The notes under the pieces are model-generated. The model saw nothing but the letters and a program-made list of their open reading frames with translations, was not told where the DNA came from and searched no databases. Shown here in pieces: positions 53,764 through 61,590 of a stretch of DNA of 64,000 nt; the first letter of the stretch is position 1; each line of letters begins with the position of its first letter. A program made the translations under genes and the position numbers. Location: assembly GCA_036557705.1 (NCBI GenBank), contig DATBHB010000003.1, positions 30,848-94,847 of the forward strand, read 5' to 3'. The DNA comes from VAZQ01 sp036557705 (lineage in GTDB: Bacteria; Pseudomonadota; Alphaproteobacteria; Rhizobiales; Xanthobacteraceae).

Positions 53764-53800
53764 GCCCATGGGGGCGAGTGTCACACCCGCCCCCATGGGC
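53764..53800. repeat. Perfect 13-bp inverted repeat before the amine oxidase gene
   Basis: GCCCATGGGGGCG (53764-53776) and CGCCCCCATGGGC (53788-53800) flank an 11-base loop. It lies in the divergent promoter region between the EI24 gene and the flavin oxidase gene, 33 bp before the chosen ATG. It could be an operator or a stable leader hairpin. Confidence 0.7.
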
Positions 53801-53833
53801 TCACCGCTCTCGCCCGCTTTCCGTCATGCGCCG

Positions 53834-55189
53834 ATGAATCCATTGAGCCGCCGCTCATTTCTCACAGCCTCGGCAGCCGTCGCGAGCGCTGGCGCAGTTG
53901 CGCAGCCCCGAAGGGCCGTTCCCGGAAGGCAGCCAAGCCCCATCGTCGATGTCGTTGTCATCGGGGCCGGCGCCGCCGGGATCGCTGCGGCTCGGCGGCT
54001 TGCCGCGGCCCGCTTGCAGGTCGCGGTAGTCGAAGCCATGCCGCGCGTCGGCGGGCGCTGCATCACCGATACGACAAGCTTCGACGTCCCGTTCGATCGC
54101 GGCGCCCATTGGCTCCACGTGCCTGAGATCAATCCGGTGGCAAAACTCGCGGCTCTGCCCGGTATCGACATCTATCCGGCGCCGCCGGGGCAGCGCATCC
54201 GGATCGGGCGGCGTTATGCTCGTGAAGCCGAGATGGAGGACTATCTCGCCGCTCTGGTTCGCGCGACCACGGCGATCGGTGAAGCCGCGCGCGGGCGCCT
54301 GGATGTTTCCTGTGCGCAGGCACTGCCCAAAGATCTTGGCGAATGGCGATCAACGATTGAATTTGTGCTTGGCCCGTTCGGCTGTGCCAAAGATCTCGCC
54401 GACGTGTCGGCGATGGATTTCGCGCGCTCCTCCGAGCGCGACACGGACGCGTTCTGCCGGCAAGGCTTGGGTACCCTGGTGGCGAGGCTCGCGACGGCAA
54501 TTCCGGTGCAGCTTTCGACGCGGGTTACGCGCGTGAATTATGGGGAACGCTTTGGCTGCGAACTCCTCACCGCAAAAGGTCAACTGCGATCGCGCGCCGT
54601 GATCGTTACCGTTTCGACGAGTGTGCTGGCGTCGGGTCGGATCGCGTTCGACCCCGATCTGCCGAAACGGCAGCTCGATGCAGCGGCAAGCCTCAAGCTC
54701 GGCAGCTACGATCACGTTGCCTTGGAAATCCCGGGCAATCCGTTCGACTTGCGCGCCGATGAGTTGGTGTTCGAGAAGTCGTCTGGCCCGCGCACCGCGG
54801 CGCTGCTTGGCAATAGCGGCGGTTCGACGCTTTGCATCGTGGATGTGGCCGGCAGCTTTGGGCGAGACCTCGCGGCAAAAGGCGAGCAGGAGATGATCGC
54901 ATTCGCGCTCGACTGGCTGAGCGACCTTTACGGTGCTGCGGTCAAGAACTCCGTCAAACGGCGCCTGGCCACGCGCTGGAATCAAGAGCCGACCGCGCTC
55001 GGGGCATTTTCGGCCGCGGCCCCGGGCAGCCAGGGCGCCCGCAGGGTACTCATGGAGCCGGTGCGCAACCGGTTATGGTTTGCGGGCGAGGCCGTTCACG
55101 AGACCCTGTGGGGCACAGTCGGCGGAGCCTGGGAATCCGGCGAGCGCGCCGCCGCCGCGGTCGTGCGGTCGCTGACCGGGCGAGGCTGA
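53834..55189 (+). CDS. Flavin monoamine oxidase family protein, Tat-exported
   Basis: The product is about 451 aa from the ATG at 53834; starts at 53768 and 53795 lie inside a hairpin. It begins with a twin-arginine signal (SRRSFLTASAAVASAGAVA), then the FAD-binding GxGxxG (VVVIGAGAAGIAAARRLAAA) and the RVGGRC motif. Later segments of amine oxidases follow, ending with WFAGEAVHETLWGTVGGAWESG, which closes on FAD. The family oxidises primary or polyamines with H2O2 release. Export by Tat fits a folded flavoprotein. Its stop codon overlaps the next gene by one base. Confidence 0.87.
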   Translation: MNPLSRRSFLTASAAVASAGAVAQPRRAVPGRQPSPIVDVVVIGAGAAGIAAARRLAAARLQVAVVEAMPRVGGRCITDTTSFDVPFDRGAHWLHVPEINPVAKLAALPGIDIYPAPPGQRIRIGRRYAREAEMEDYLAALVRATTAIGEAARGRLDVSCAQALPKDLGEWRSTIEFVLGPFGCAKDLADVSAMDFARSSERDTDAFCRQGLGTLVARLATAIPVQLSTRVTRVNYGERFGCELLTAKGQLRSRAVIVTVSTSVLASGRIAFDPDLPKRQLDAAASLKLGSYDHVALEIPGNPFDLRADELVFEKSSGPRTAALLGNSGGSTLCIVDVAGSFGRDLAAKGEQEMIAFALDWLSDLYGAAVKNSVKRRLATRWNQEPTALGAFSAAAPGSQGARRVLMEPVRNRLWFAGEAVHETLWGTVGGAWESGERAAAAVVRSLTGRG

Positions 55190-55851
55190 TGCACCGGCGC
55201 AAGGCCCTCGTCGCGTGGTCGAGCGGCAAGGACAGCGCCTGGGCGCTTCATGAAATGCGCCGCGCCGGCGATTACGAGATCGTTGGCGCGCTCACGACAA
55301 TGACGGACACATTCAACCGCGTCTCCATGCATGGCGTGCGCCACGACGTCCTTGTCGCCCAGCTTGAATCGGCAGGCCTGCCGCCCACAATCGTACGCAT
55401 TCCGTTTCCTTGTCCGAACGATCTGTACGAGAGTCGCATGGCGGCGGCACTTGCCGACGCCAAGGCTGCCGGCGTGACGCATGTGATCTTCGGAGATCTC
55501 TTCCTCGAAGATATCCGCCGCTATCGCGAGCAGATGCTCGCCGGGACCGGCATCACGCCATTGTTTCCGCTCTGGTCGCGACCGACGCTGCCGTTGGCAC
55601 GCGAGATGATAGCCGCCGGGGTGGAAAGCTACATCGTTTGCGTCGACTCCAAGCAGCTACCCAAGGCATTCGCCGGTCGCCGCTTCGACGCGCAACTACT
55701 CGCCGACTTGCCGCCGGGCGCCGATCCCTGCGGCGAGAACGGCGAATTTCATTCCTGCGTTGTGGCAGGCCCCATGCTGGCGCGCCGGCTGTCGGTGACG
55801 GTGGGCGAGACGGTGGAACGCGACGCCTTTATTTATACGGACCTGGTCTAG
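55189..55851 (+). CDS. Adenine nucleotide alpha-hydrolase family / Dph6-like ATP pyrophosphatase
   Basis: The 220-aa protein begins at the ATG overlapping the previous stop (TGATG). It has the PP-loop VAWSSGKDSAWAL and the C-terminal CGENGEFHSCV segment that marks the Dph6 (diphthine--ammonia ligase)-like bacterial family. Such bacterial proteins have an unknown substrate, since bacteria lack diphthamide. The expected chemistry is ATP-dependent adenylation of a carboxylate or amide. Coupling to the amine oxidase gene is interesting but not explained. Confidence 0.87.
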   Translation: MHRRKALVAWSSGKDSAWALHEMRRAGDYEIVGALTTMTDTFNRVSMHGVRHDVLVAQLESAGLPPTIVRIPFPCPNDLYESRMAAALADAKAAGVTHVIFGDLFLEDIRRYREQMLAGTGITPLFPLWSRPTLPLAREMIAAGVESYIVCVDSKQLPKAFAGRRFDAQLLADLPPGADPCGENGEFHSCVVAGPMLARRLSVTVGETVERDAFIYTDLV

Positions 55852-56322
55852 TCGGCTCCCCAGCATCGAGGGACTGGCGCAGTACGCTTCGCTATTGCGC
55901 CCTAGGGCGCCTATTGCGGCCGCCCCAGCCGGCTTGCGGGCGCTGGGCATCGACATCGTTTTCAGCCGCGAGGGTCGGGCCGCTTGACCCGCAAGACAAG
56001 CTGTCGAGCTGCGCCCCGGTTGGGGGAAGACAGATTCGGGTTGCCAACGGGACCCGGCATCGATAGACCGAACCCAGAAATAACATTCTGCAAATGCCAG
56101 CAAGAATCATGATGCCATGCTCTGATCGCCGCGGATTCGGCAATTTTTTTACGAAACTCCGGTGGGTTCTGTCTTCGACCGCAGCTCGCTGGCGAAAGGC
56201 GAGATCGCGCAACCGATACCGGCCCGAAAAGCACTACATGCGCGGTCCTGGGCCGAAGAATCGCGGCCGAAGTGGCCTCAACAGTCAAAATCCGCAAAGA
56301 TGAGCGCCCGGAATCTCCACTG
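55852..56322. other. Intergenic region before the apr operon (about 470 bp)
   Basis: No convincing gene is seen; short frames on both strands are Arg-rich and lack family signals. An inverted repeat of GCGCC units is present near 55911-55930. This is the probable location of the aprMBA-sat promoter. Confidence 0.4.
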
Positions 56323-57111
56323 ATGTTCACGACCAGCCCTTTCGCCGAGCTCTCAGTGTCGATACCGCCGGCATTTATGCAGGCCTACGTCGCCCTCATG
56401 ATCCTCCTGGTCGTCGGCGGCACATTATTCGATGTCTGGCATAAGAAGAGCGCCAAGTACTTCTTCGACCGCTGGCGGAATGCGAAGAAGGAGGGGCCGC
56501 GACAGGTCGGCGGTGGGGAAATGGCATTTTTGGCGGTCAACGCCGCCGTGGTGGATGGTTTAACATCAGCTGAATTCTGCAATGCACAGCGCCGAGCCGC
56601 CCACCTGCTGACGATGTACGGCTTTCTGGCTTACATCGTCGCAACAGCAATCATGGTTTTCTTCTATCCAACGCCCGCTACTCCTGCGCCCGCCATTCTA
56701 CCGGCGATTTGGTATGTTGGGGCCCTGATGGTTTGTCTCGGCGGCTATTGGTTCTGGTTCTTCATCCGAGCCGATGTTGCCGCAGAGGGCAATTCGCCTT
56801 TGCGCCTAGTGCGTGCCGACCTCTTCGTCGTCTCGCTCTTGGCGAGCGTGACGCTGGGCCTGGTATGGGCTTACATGCAGGTAACCGGCGCCACGATTTG
56901 GGCAGACGCGTTTCTGGCCGCGTATCTGCTGGCGACCACGGTGCTGTTTGGATCAATTCCATGGTCCAAGTTTTCTCACATGTTTTTCAAGCCCGCAGCA
57001 GCGTTCCAGAAACGCGTGGAGGAGGCGAACGGCTCGCGTCATAACTTGCCCGCACCCTCGCCAAGCCCGGCAAAACTCGGCAGCTCCCGCCGACCGCCTC
57101 GAAACTATTAG
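56323..57111 (+). CDS. aprM: AprM, membrane anchor of adenylylsulfate reductase
   Basis: The product is about 262 aa from the ATG at 56323; an in-frame GTG at 56272 is possible. The protein has about five transmembrane helices (for example SIPPAFMQAYVALMILLVVGG, MYGFLAYIVATAIMVFFYP, AIWYVGALMVCLGGYWFWFFI, LFVVSLLASVTLGLVWAYMQV). It resembles AprM of sulfur-oxidising bacteria, which is proposed to link AprBA to the quinone pool. Synteny (directly upstream of aprB-aprA) is the strongest evidence. It probably takes electrons from sulfite oxidation by AprBA and passes them to quinone. Confidence 0.85.
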   Translation: MFTTSPFAELSVSIPPAFMQAYVALMILLVVGGTLFDVWHKKSAKYFFDRWRNAKKEGPRQVGGGEMAFLAVNAAVVDGLTSAEFCNAQRRAAHLLTMYGFLAYIVATAIMVFFYPTPATPAPAILPAIWYVGALMVCLGGYWFWFFIRADVAAEGNSPLRLVRADLFVVSLLASVTLGLVWAYMQVTGATIWADAFLAAYLLATTVLFGSIPWSKFSHMFFKPAAAFQKRVEEANGSRHNLPAPSPSPAKLGSSRRPPRNY

Positions 57112-57153
57112 CTTCCCGCCCATCGGTATTTGGCCCAGGAGAGAACGGAATCC

Positions 57154-57615
57154 ATGCCTACATTTGTCTATATGACCAGCTGTGATGGCTGCGGATACTG
57201 CGTCGACATCTGCCCCTCCGACATCATGCATATTGATACGACGTATCGCCGCGCCTACAACGTCGAGCCGAACATGTGCTGGGAATGCTACTCGTGCGTG
57301 AAGGCTTGCCCACAGAATGCAATAGACTGCCGCGGCTACGCAGACTTCGCTCCGTTGGGCCACAGCGTTCGGGTGCTCAGGGAAGACGAAAAAGGGACGA
57401 TTTCGTGGAAGATCAAATTTCGTGACGGTCGCGAAAAGAATTTTGTGTCTCCGATCAGGACCACGCCATGGGGATCGATCAAGTCCCCTTCCGAGTACGA
57501 GAAGCCGACCGCAGATGCGATAAGCTCTCAGCAACTTGCGCACGAACCTGACGCACTCAAGATAGATGCGCTGCCGACCCTTAGTCCGGACCGGTTCAGG
57601 CTTGGATTGACGTAA
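57154..57615 (+). CDS. aprB: Adenylylsulfate reductase beta subunit
   Basis: The product is about 153 aa from the ATG at 57154, with AGGAG and spacing consistent with it. Two [4Fe-4S] clusters are encoded: Cys10, 13, 16, 20 (CDGCGYCVDIC) and Cys42, 45, 48, 52 (CWECYSCVKAC), then YADFAPLGHSVRV. It transfers electrons between the FAD of AprA and the membrane. Its stop codon overlaps the aprA start (TAATG). Confidence 0.96.
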   Translation: MPTFVYMTSCDGCGYCVDICPSDIMHIDTTYRRAYNVEPNMCWECYSCVKACPQNAIDCRGYADFAPLGHSVRVLREDEKGTISWKIKFRDGREKNFVSPIRTTPWGSIKSPSEYEKPTADAISSQQLAHEPDALKIDALPTLSPDRFRLGLT

Positions 57616-59459
57616 TGGGCTCGTTTTCCCGTCGGAAGACAGTATTTGTGGATTCCGATATCCTCGTCATCGGCGGCGGCATGGCGGGCTGCGGAGCAGC
57701 CTACGAATCCAGATATTGGGGCCGCGACCTCAAGATTGTATGCGTCGAGAAGGCGAATATCGAGCGCAGCGGCGCTGTTGCACAAGGCCTGTATGCGATC
57801 AATTGTTACATGGGGATGCACTGGAACGAGAATCGGCCCGAAGATCATGTCCGCTACGCACGCAATGACCTGATGGGTCTGGTGCGAGAGGATCTGGGCT
57901 ACGATATCGCTCGGCACGTCGATTCCACGGTGCATACGTTCGAAGAGTGGGGCCTTCCCATCATGAGGGACCCGGAAACCGGGAGGTACCAGCGCGAAGG
58001 CAAATGGCAGATCATGATCCACGGGGAGAGTTACAAGCCGATCGTGGCAGAAGCCGCGCGCAAGGCCGCCACGGAAGTTTATAACCGGATCATGGTGACG
58101 CATCTGCTGATGGATGTGACGCGACCAAACAGAGTCGCGGGAGCCGTGGGTTTTAACGTTCGAAACGGACACTTCTACGTGTTCCGCGCAAAGGCCGTCA
58201 TCGTGGCTGCCGGCGGCGCATCACACATCTTCAAGCCGCGCGCCGTCGGAGAAGGCATGGGCCGAACCTGGTATGCGCCCTGGAGCAGCGGTTCTGCCTA
58301 CGCGCTGCCCATCGTTGCGGGTGCCAAGATGACGCAAATGGAGAACCGCATCGTCCTCACACGATTCAAGGACGGTTATGGTCCGGTGGGCGCCTATTTC
58401 CTTCATCTCAAAACCTATACGCAAAACGCCTATGGGCAGGATTACGAGGCGACTTGGTACGAATCGATCAAGCAGTTGGTCGGGGATTATGTCGATCGGC
58501 ACCCGGTACCGACCTGTCTGCGCAATCACGCCCTTCTGGAGGAGGTCAAGGCCGGAAGGGGCCCGATCCGGATGGTCACCAAGGAGGCTTTCAAGGATCC
58601 GCACAAGGAGACGGTCGGTTGGGAGAATTTTCTCGGCATGACGATCGGCCAAGCCGTTGTCTGGGCGTCGCAGAACATCGATCCCAAAGAAATAAATCCC
58701 GAGTTGACCACGTCCGAGCCCTACGTCATGGGCTCCCACGCGACATGTTCAGGGGCCTGGGCGAGCGGGCCCGAGGATTATGCTCCCTCCGAGTATCAGT
58801 GGGGATACAATCGCATGATGACCGTCGAAGGACTCTTCGGAGCCGGCGACGCCATCGGCGGCTCCGCGCACAAGTTTTCGTCCGGATCCTTTACGGAAGG
58901 TCGGATCGCCGGCAAGGCGGCGGTGAAATACGTGAACGCTTTTGGCAAGGACCGGCCGCAGGTCAGCGAGTCGGAGTACGAAGCTCTCAAGAAGAGCGTC
59001 TACAAGCCTCTGGAAAACTACCAGGTCGGGCGCGTCGAGATCGTTGGCGGGACTGTGTCTCCGAGCTACCTCCTTCCGATCCATGGACTGCAGCGTCTTG
59101 AGAAAATCATGGACGAGTATATCGGCGGCATCGGCGCCTACTACACGACCAACGAACCTTTGTTGACCCGCGGGATCGAGTTGCTCGCCATGCTCAAGGA
59201 AGACCTGCCCCATCTCGGAGCCGAGGACCTGCATCAGCTCCAACGCGCCTGGGAGCTTCACCACCGAGTCCTGGCCGCCGAGAGCGTAGCGCAGCATACC
59301 TTATTCCGGAGGGAAACGCGCTGGCCGGGTTATTACTACCGAGCGGATTATCCAAAACTGGATGATGAAGATTGGCATTGTTTCACGGTGTCCCGCTACG
59401 ATAGGCACTCCGGGAACTGGACGATGGAAAAAGCTCCCGTATATCACATCGTCGACTGA
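57615..59459 (+). CDS. aprA: Adenylylsulfate reductase alpha subunit
   Basis: The 614-aa protein has the FAD-binding fumarate-reductase-type start DSDILVIGGGMAGCGAAYE. The substrate-channel regions of AprA follow: NCYMGMHWNENRPEDHVRYARNDLMGLVREDLGYDIARHVD and later GHATCSG/GAWASGPEDYAP. With AprB it interconverts APS and sulfite plus AMP. In this operon the direction is expected to be oxidative (sulfite to APS), since sat follows. The start overlaps the aprB stop; sat follows after 11 bp. Confidence 0.97.
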   Translation: MGSFSRRKTVFVDSDILVIGGGMAGCGAAYESRYWGRDLKIVCVEKANIERSGAVAQGLYAINCYMGMHWNENRPEDHVRYARNDLMGLVREDLGYDIARHVDSTVHTFEEWGLPIMRDPETGRYQREGKWQIMIHGESYKPIVAEAARKAATEVYNRIMVTHLLMDVTRPNRVAGAVGFNVRNGHFYVFRAKAVIVAAGGASHIFKPRAVGEGMGRTWYAPWSSGSAYALPIVAGAKMTQMENRIVLTRFKDGYGPVGAYFLHLKTYTQNAYGQDYEATWYESIKQLVGDYVDRHPVPTCLRNHALLEEVKAGRGPIRMVTKEAFKDPHKETVGWENFLGMTIGQAVVWASQNIDPKEINPELTTSEPYVMGSHATCSGAWASGPEDYAPSEYQWGYNRMMTVEGLFGAGDAIGGSAHKFSSGSFTEGRIAGKAAVKYVNAFGKDRPQVSESEYEALKKSVYKPLENYQVGRVEIVGGTVSPSYLLPIHGLQRLEKIMDEYIGGIGAYYTTNEPLLTRGIELLAMLKEDLPHLGAEDLHQLQRAWELHHRVLAAESVAQHTLFRRETRWPGYYYRADYPKLDDEDWHCFTVSRYDRHSGNWTMEKAPVYHIVD

Positions 59460-59470
59460 CCCGCCCAAAC

Positions 59471-60655
59471 ATGCCGCAACTCGTACCACCGCATGGTTCG
59501 GAGACGGTCAAACCGCTGATCCTGCCCGAGACGGAACGGGTCGAGGAAGTCAAGCGGGCACAGAAACTGCGGAAAATCCCTCTCGACTCACGTGCGGTGT
59601 CCGACTTGTTCATGCTGGCGATGGGCGCCTACACGCCGCTCGAGGGTTTCATGGGGCACGACGACTGGCGCGGGTCGTGCCTGGACATGAAACTAACCTG
59701 CGGTCTGTTTTGGCCGATCCCGATTACGCTTCCCGTGGAGGAAAACATCGCCGCCGGCGTCCATGCCGAGGAAGAGGTCGCGCTCATCGAGAACGGCAGC
59801 GGCGAGATACTCGCCGTCATGCTGGTTCGTGAGAAATATTCCATCGACAAGAAACTGGAAGCCGAGCATGTCTATCGCACCGCCGATCCAAAGCATCCAG
59901 GCGTGGCAAAGGTGCTAGATCAAGGAACTGTCAATCTCGCCGGGCGGGTCACGGTATTAAGCGAAGGCGAATATCCGGTCAAATATCCGCACCTCTATAT
60001 TCGCCCCGCCGAGTCGCGGGCCATGTTTCTTGAAAAGGGCTGGTCTCGGGTCGCCGCCTTCCAGACCCGAAATCCCATGCACCGTAGCCACGAGCATCTG
60101 GCCAAAATCGCGATTGAGGTATCCGACGGCGTTTTCATCCATCAAGTGCTAGGTAAGTTGAAGGCGGGCGACATTCCGGCTGGAGTGCGCGCCCGAGCGA
60201 TCCAGGCAATGATCGACAATTATTTCCGTCCCGGAACGGTCATCCAGGCCGGCTATCCTATCGAAATGCGTTATGCAGGTCCGCGTGAGGCGTTGCTGCA
60301 TGCCTTGATTCGCCAGAATTTCGGTTGCTCTCACCTTATCGTTGGGCGCGACCATGCCGGGGTTGGCGATTACTACGGCCCGTTCGATGCGCATCACATC
60401 TTCGATCAATTGTGGCAGGGCGCGCTGCAAACGAAAGCGCTTAAGATTGACGTTACTTTCTATTGCCGCAAGTGTTATGGAATGGCGACAGCCAAGACCT
60501 GTCCTCACGATCCGAAGCATCATATTTCGATTTCCGGCACGGAGCAGCGGCAAATGCTGTCGACTGATGCGGCCATACCGCCCGAGTTCAGCCGGCCGGA
60601 GGTAGTGACGATCCTCAGGGAATACTACGCGAGTCTGGGATCCGCCGACAGGTGA
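59471..60655 (+). CDS. sat: ATP sulfurylase, homomeric dissimilatory type
   Basis: The 394-aa protein has the ATP-sulfurylase core: FQTRNPMHRSHE (QxRNPxHRxHE, ATP binding), GRDHAGVGDYYGPFDAH and C-terminal CRKCYGMATAKTCPHD and ISGTEQRQMLSTDA. It belongs to the single-subunit (Sat) family, unlike the CysD/CysN pair elsewhere in the window. In a sulfur-oxidiser it releases ATP from APS and pyrophosphate, giving substrate-level phosphorylation. The gene is 11 bp after aprA and overlaps the phosphoesterase gene start region. Confidence 0.96.
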   Translation: MPQLVPPHGSETVKPLILPETERVEEVKRAQKLRKIPLDSRAVSDLFMLAMGAYTPLEGFMGHDDWRGSCLDMKLTCGLFWPIPITLPVEENIAAGVHAEEEVALIENGSGEILAVMLVREKYSIDKKLEAEHVYRTADPKHPGVAKVLDQGTVNLAGRVTVLSEGEYPVKYPHLYIRPAESRAMFLEKGWSRVAAFQTRNPMHRSHEHLAKIAIEVSDGVFIHQVLGKLKAGDIPAGVRARAIQAMIDNYFRPGTVIQAGYPIEMRYAGPREALLHALIRQNFGCSHLIVGRDHAGVGDYYGPFDAHHIFDQLWQGALQTKALKIDVTFYCRKCYGMATAKTCPHDPKHHISISGTEQRQMLSTDAAIPPEFSRPEVVTILREYYASLGSADR

Positions 60656-60663
60656 GTTGTCTC

Positions 60664-61494
60664 ATGATTATCGCGCAGATTTCCGACACCCATGTGGCTC
60701 TGGACTCGCTCGACGCAGAGCGGCGAATACGGGATTTCGAACTCACAATTGCGGACATCAATGCGCTCGATTCACCCGCTGATGTAATCGTGCATACCGG
60801 TGACATTGCTCACGACGGTCGAACAGACGAATATGCTCAGGCAGCGGCTACGCTCGCGAAAGCGCGTCCGCCGGTCTATGTCTTGGCCGGTAACAAGGAC
60901 AACAGGGCGAAATTGCGGGAGGCCTTTTGCGCGCATCGGTACTTTGCGTCTGATACCGGCTTTATCGAATATGCCATTGACGATTATCCGGTGAGATTGA
61001 TTGCGCTGGATACTCTGAGCTCCGTCGGCAACAAAGGCGACTTTTGCTGCGAGCGGATCAGGCGTTTGACCCACATGATCGACGCGGATACGGCTAAGCC
61101 GGTTGCAGTCTTCACCCATCATCCTCCGTTCGAGGTCATGGTGGGGCCGGACCGTCTCCACTTCGAAAGGCCCGAGGCGATGTCGCGGCTTGGACGGGCC
61201 TTGCAACGCTCCGGGCGAGTCGTCGCCGTCTTCAGCGGTCATGTTCATCGAGCTGCAACCGGTCACGTCGGGAGCATCCCCGCGGCGGTGGTGCCATGCA
61301 TCGCGACGACGCTGCGCAGAGGTGAGTATCCGGCCGAAATGAAGCTGCGGCCAGTGTACCAGGTCCACCGATTTGATCCGATCTGGGGCTTTAGTAGCGA
61401 GACACGAATCGTCGGAACGGGGGCTCGGTCCAGCGCCGGCACTCAAGTTGGTTCTGCGGCACTCACGGCGCCGGCGGCGTTCAGCACCGACTGA
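60664..61494 (+). CDS. Calcineurin-like metallophosphoesterase (CpdA-like)
   Basis: The product is about 276 aa from the ATG at 60664 (AGGTGA just upstream); a GTG at 60652 overlaps the sat stop. Metal motifs are IAQISDTHV (D-x-H), HTGDIAHDG (GD), GNKDNR in place of the usual GNHD/E, THHPPFEV and FSGHVHRA (GH-x-H). The Lys in GNKD replaces a conserved His, which could change activity. Homologues hydrolyse cyclic nucleotides or other phosphodiesters. The placement after sat suggests a link with the nucleotide products of that pathway (for example AMP or PAP), but this is inference. Confidence 0.88.
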   Translation: MIIAQISDTHVALDSLDAERRIRDFELTIADINALDSPADVIVHTGDIAHDGRTDEYAQAAATLAKARPPVYVLAGNKDNRAKLREAFCAHRYFASDTGFIEYAIDDYPVRLIALDTLSSVGNKGDFCCERIRRLTHMIDADTAKPVAVFTHHPPFEVMVGPDRLHFERPEAMSRLGRALQRSGRVVAVFSGHVHRAATGHVGSIPAAVVPCIATTLRRGEYPAEMKLRPVYQVHRFDPIWGFSSETRIVGTGARSSAGTQVGSAALTAPAAFSTD

Positions 61495-61590
61495 TGATAC
61501 CAACTTTCGGCTTGGACCCCGTTCTGTCCAGGGGCCCTTAGGAGCAGGATTCCGAAGACAAGGGGCCAGCCTTTCCCCCACGCTTTCCAA

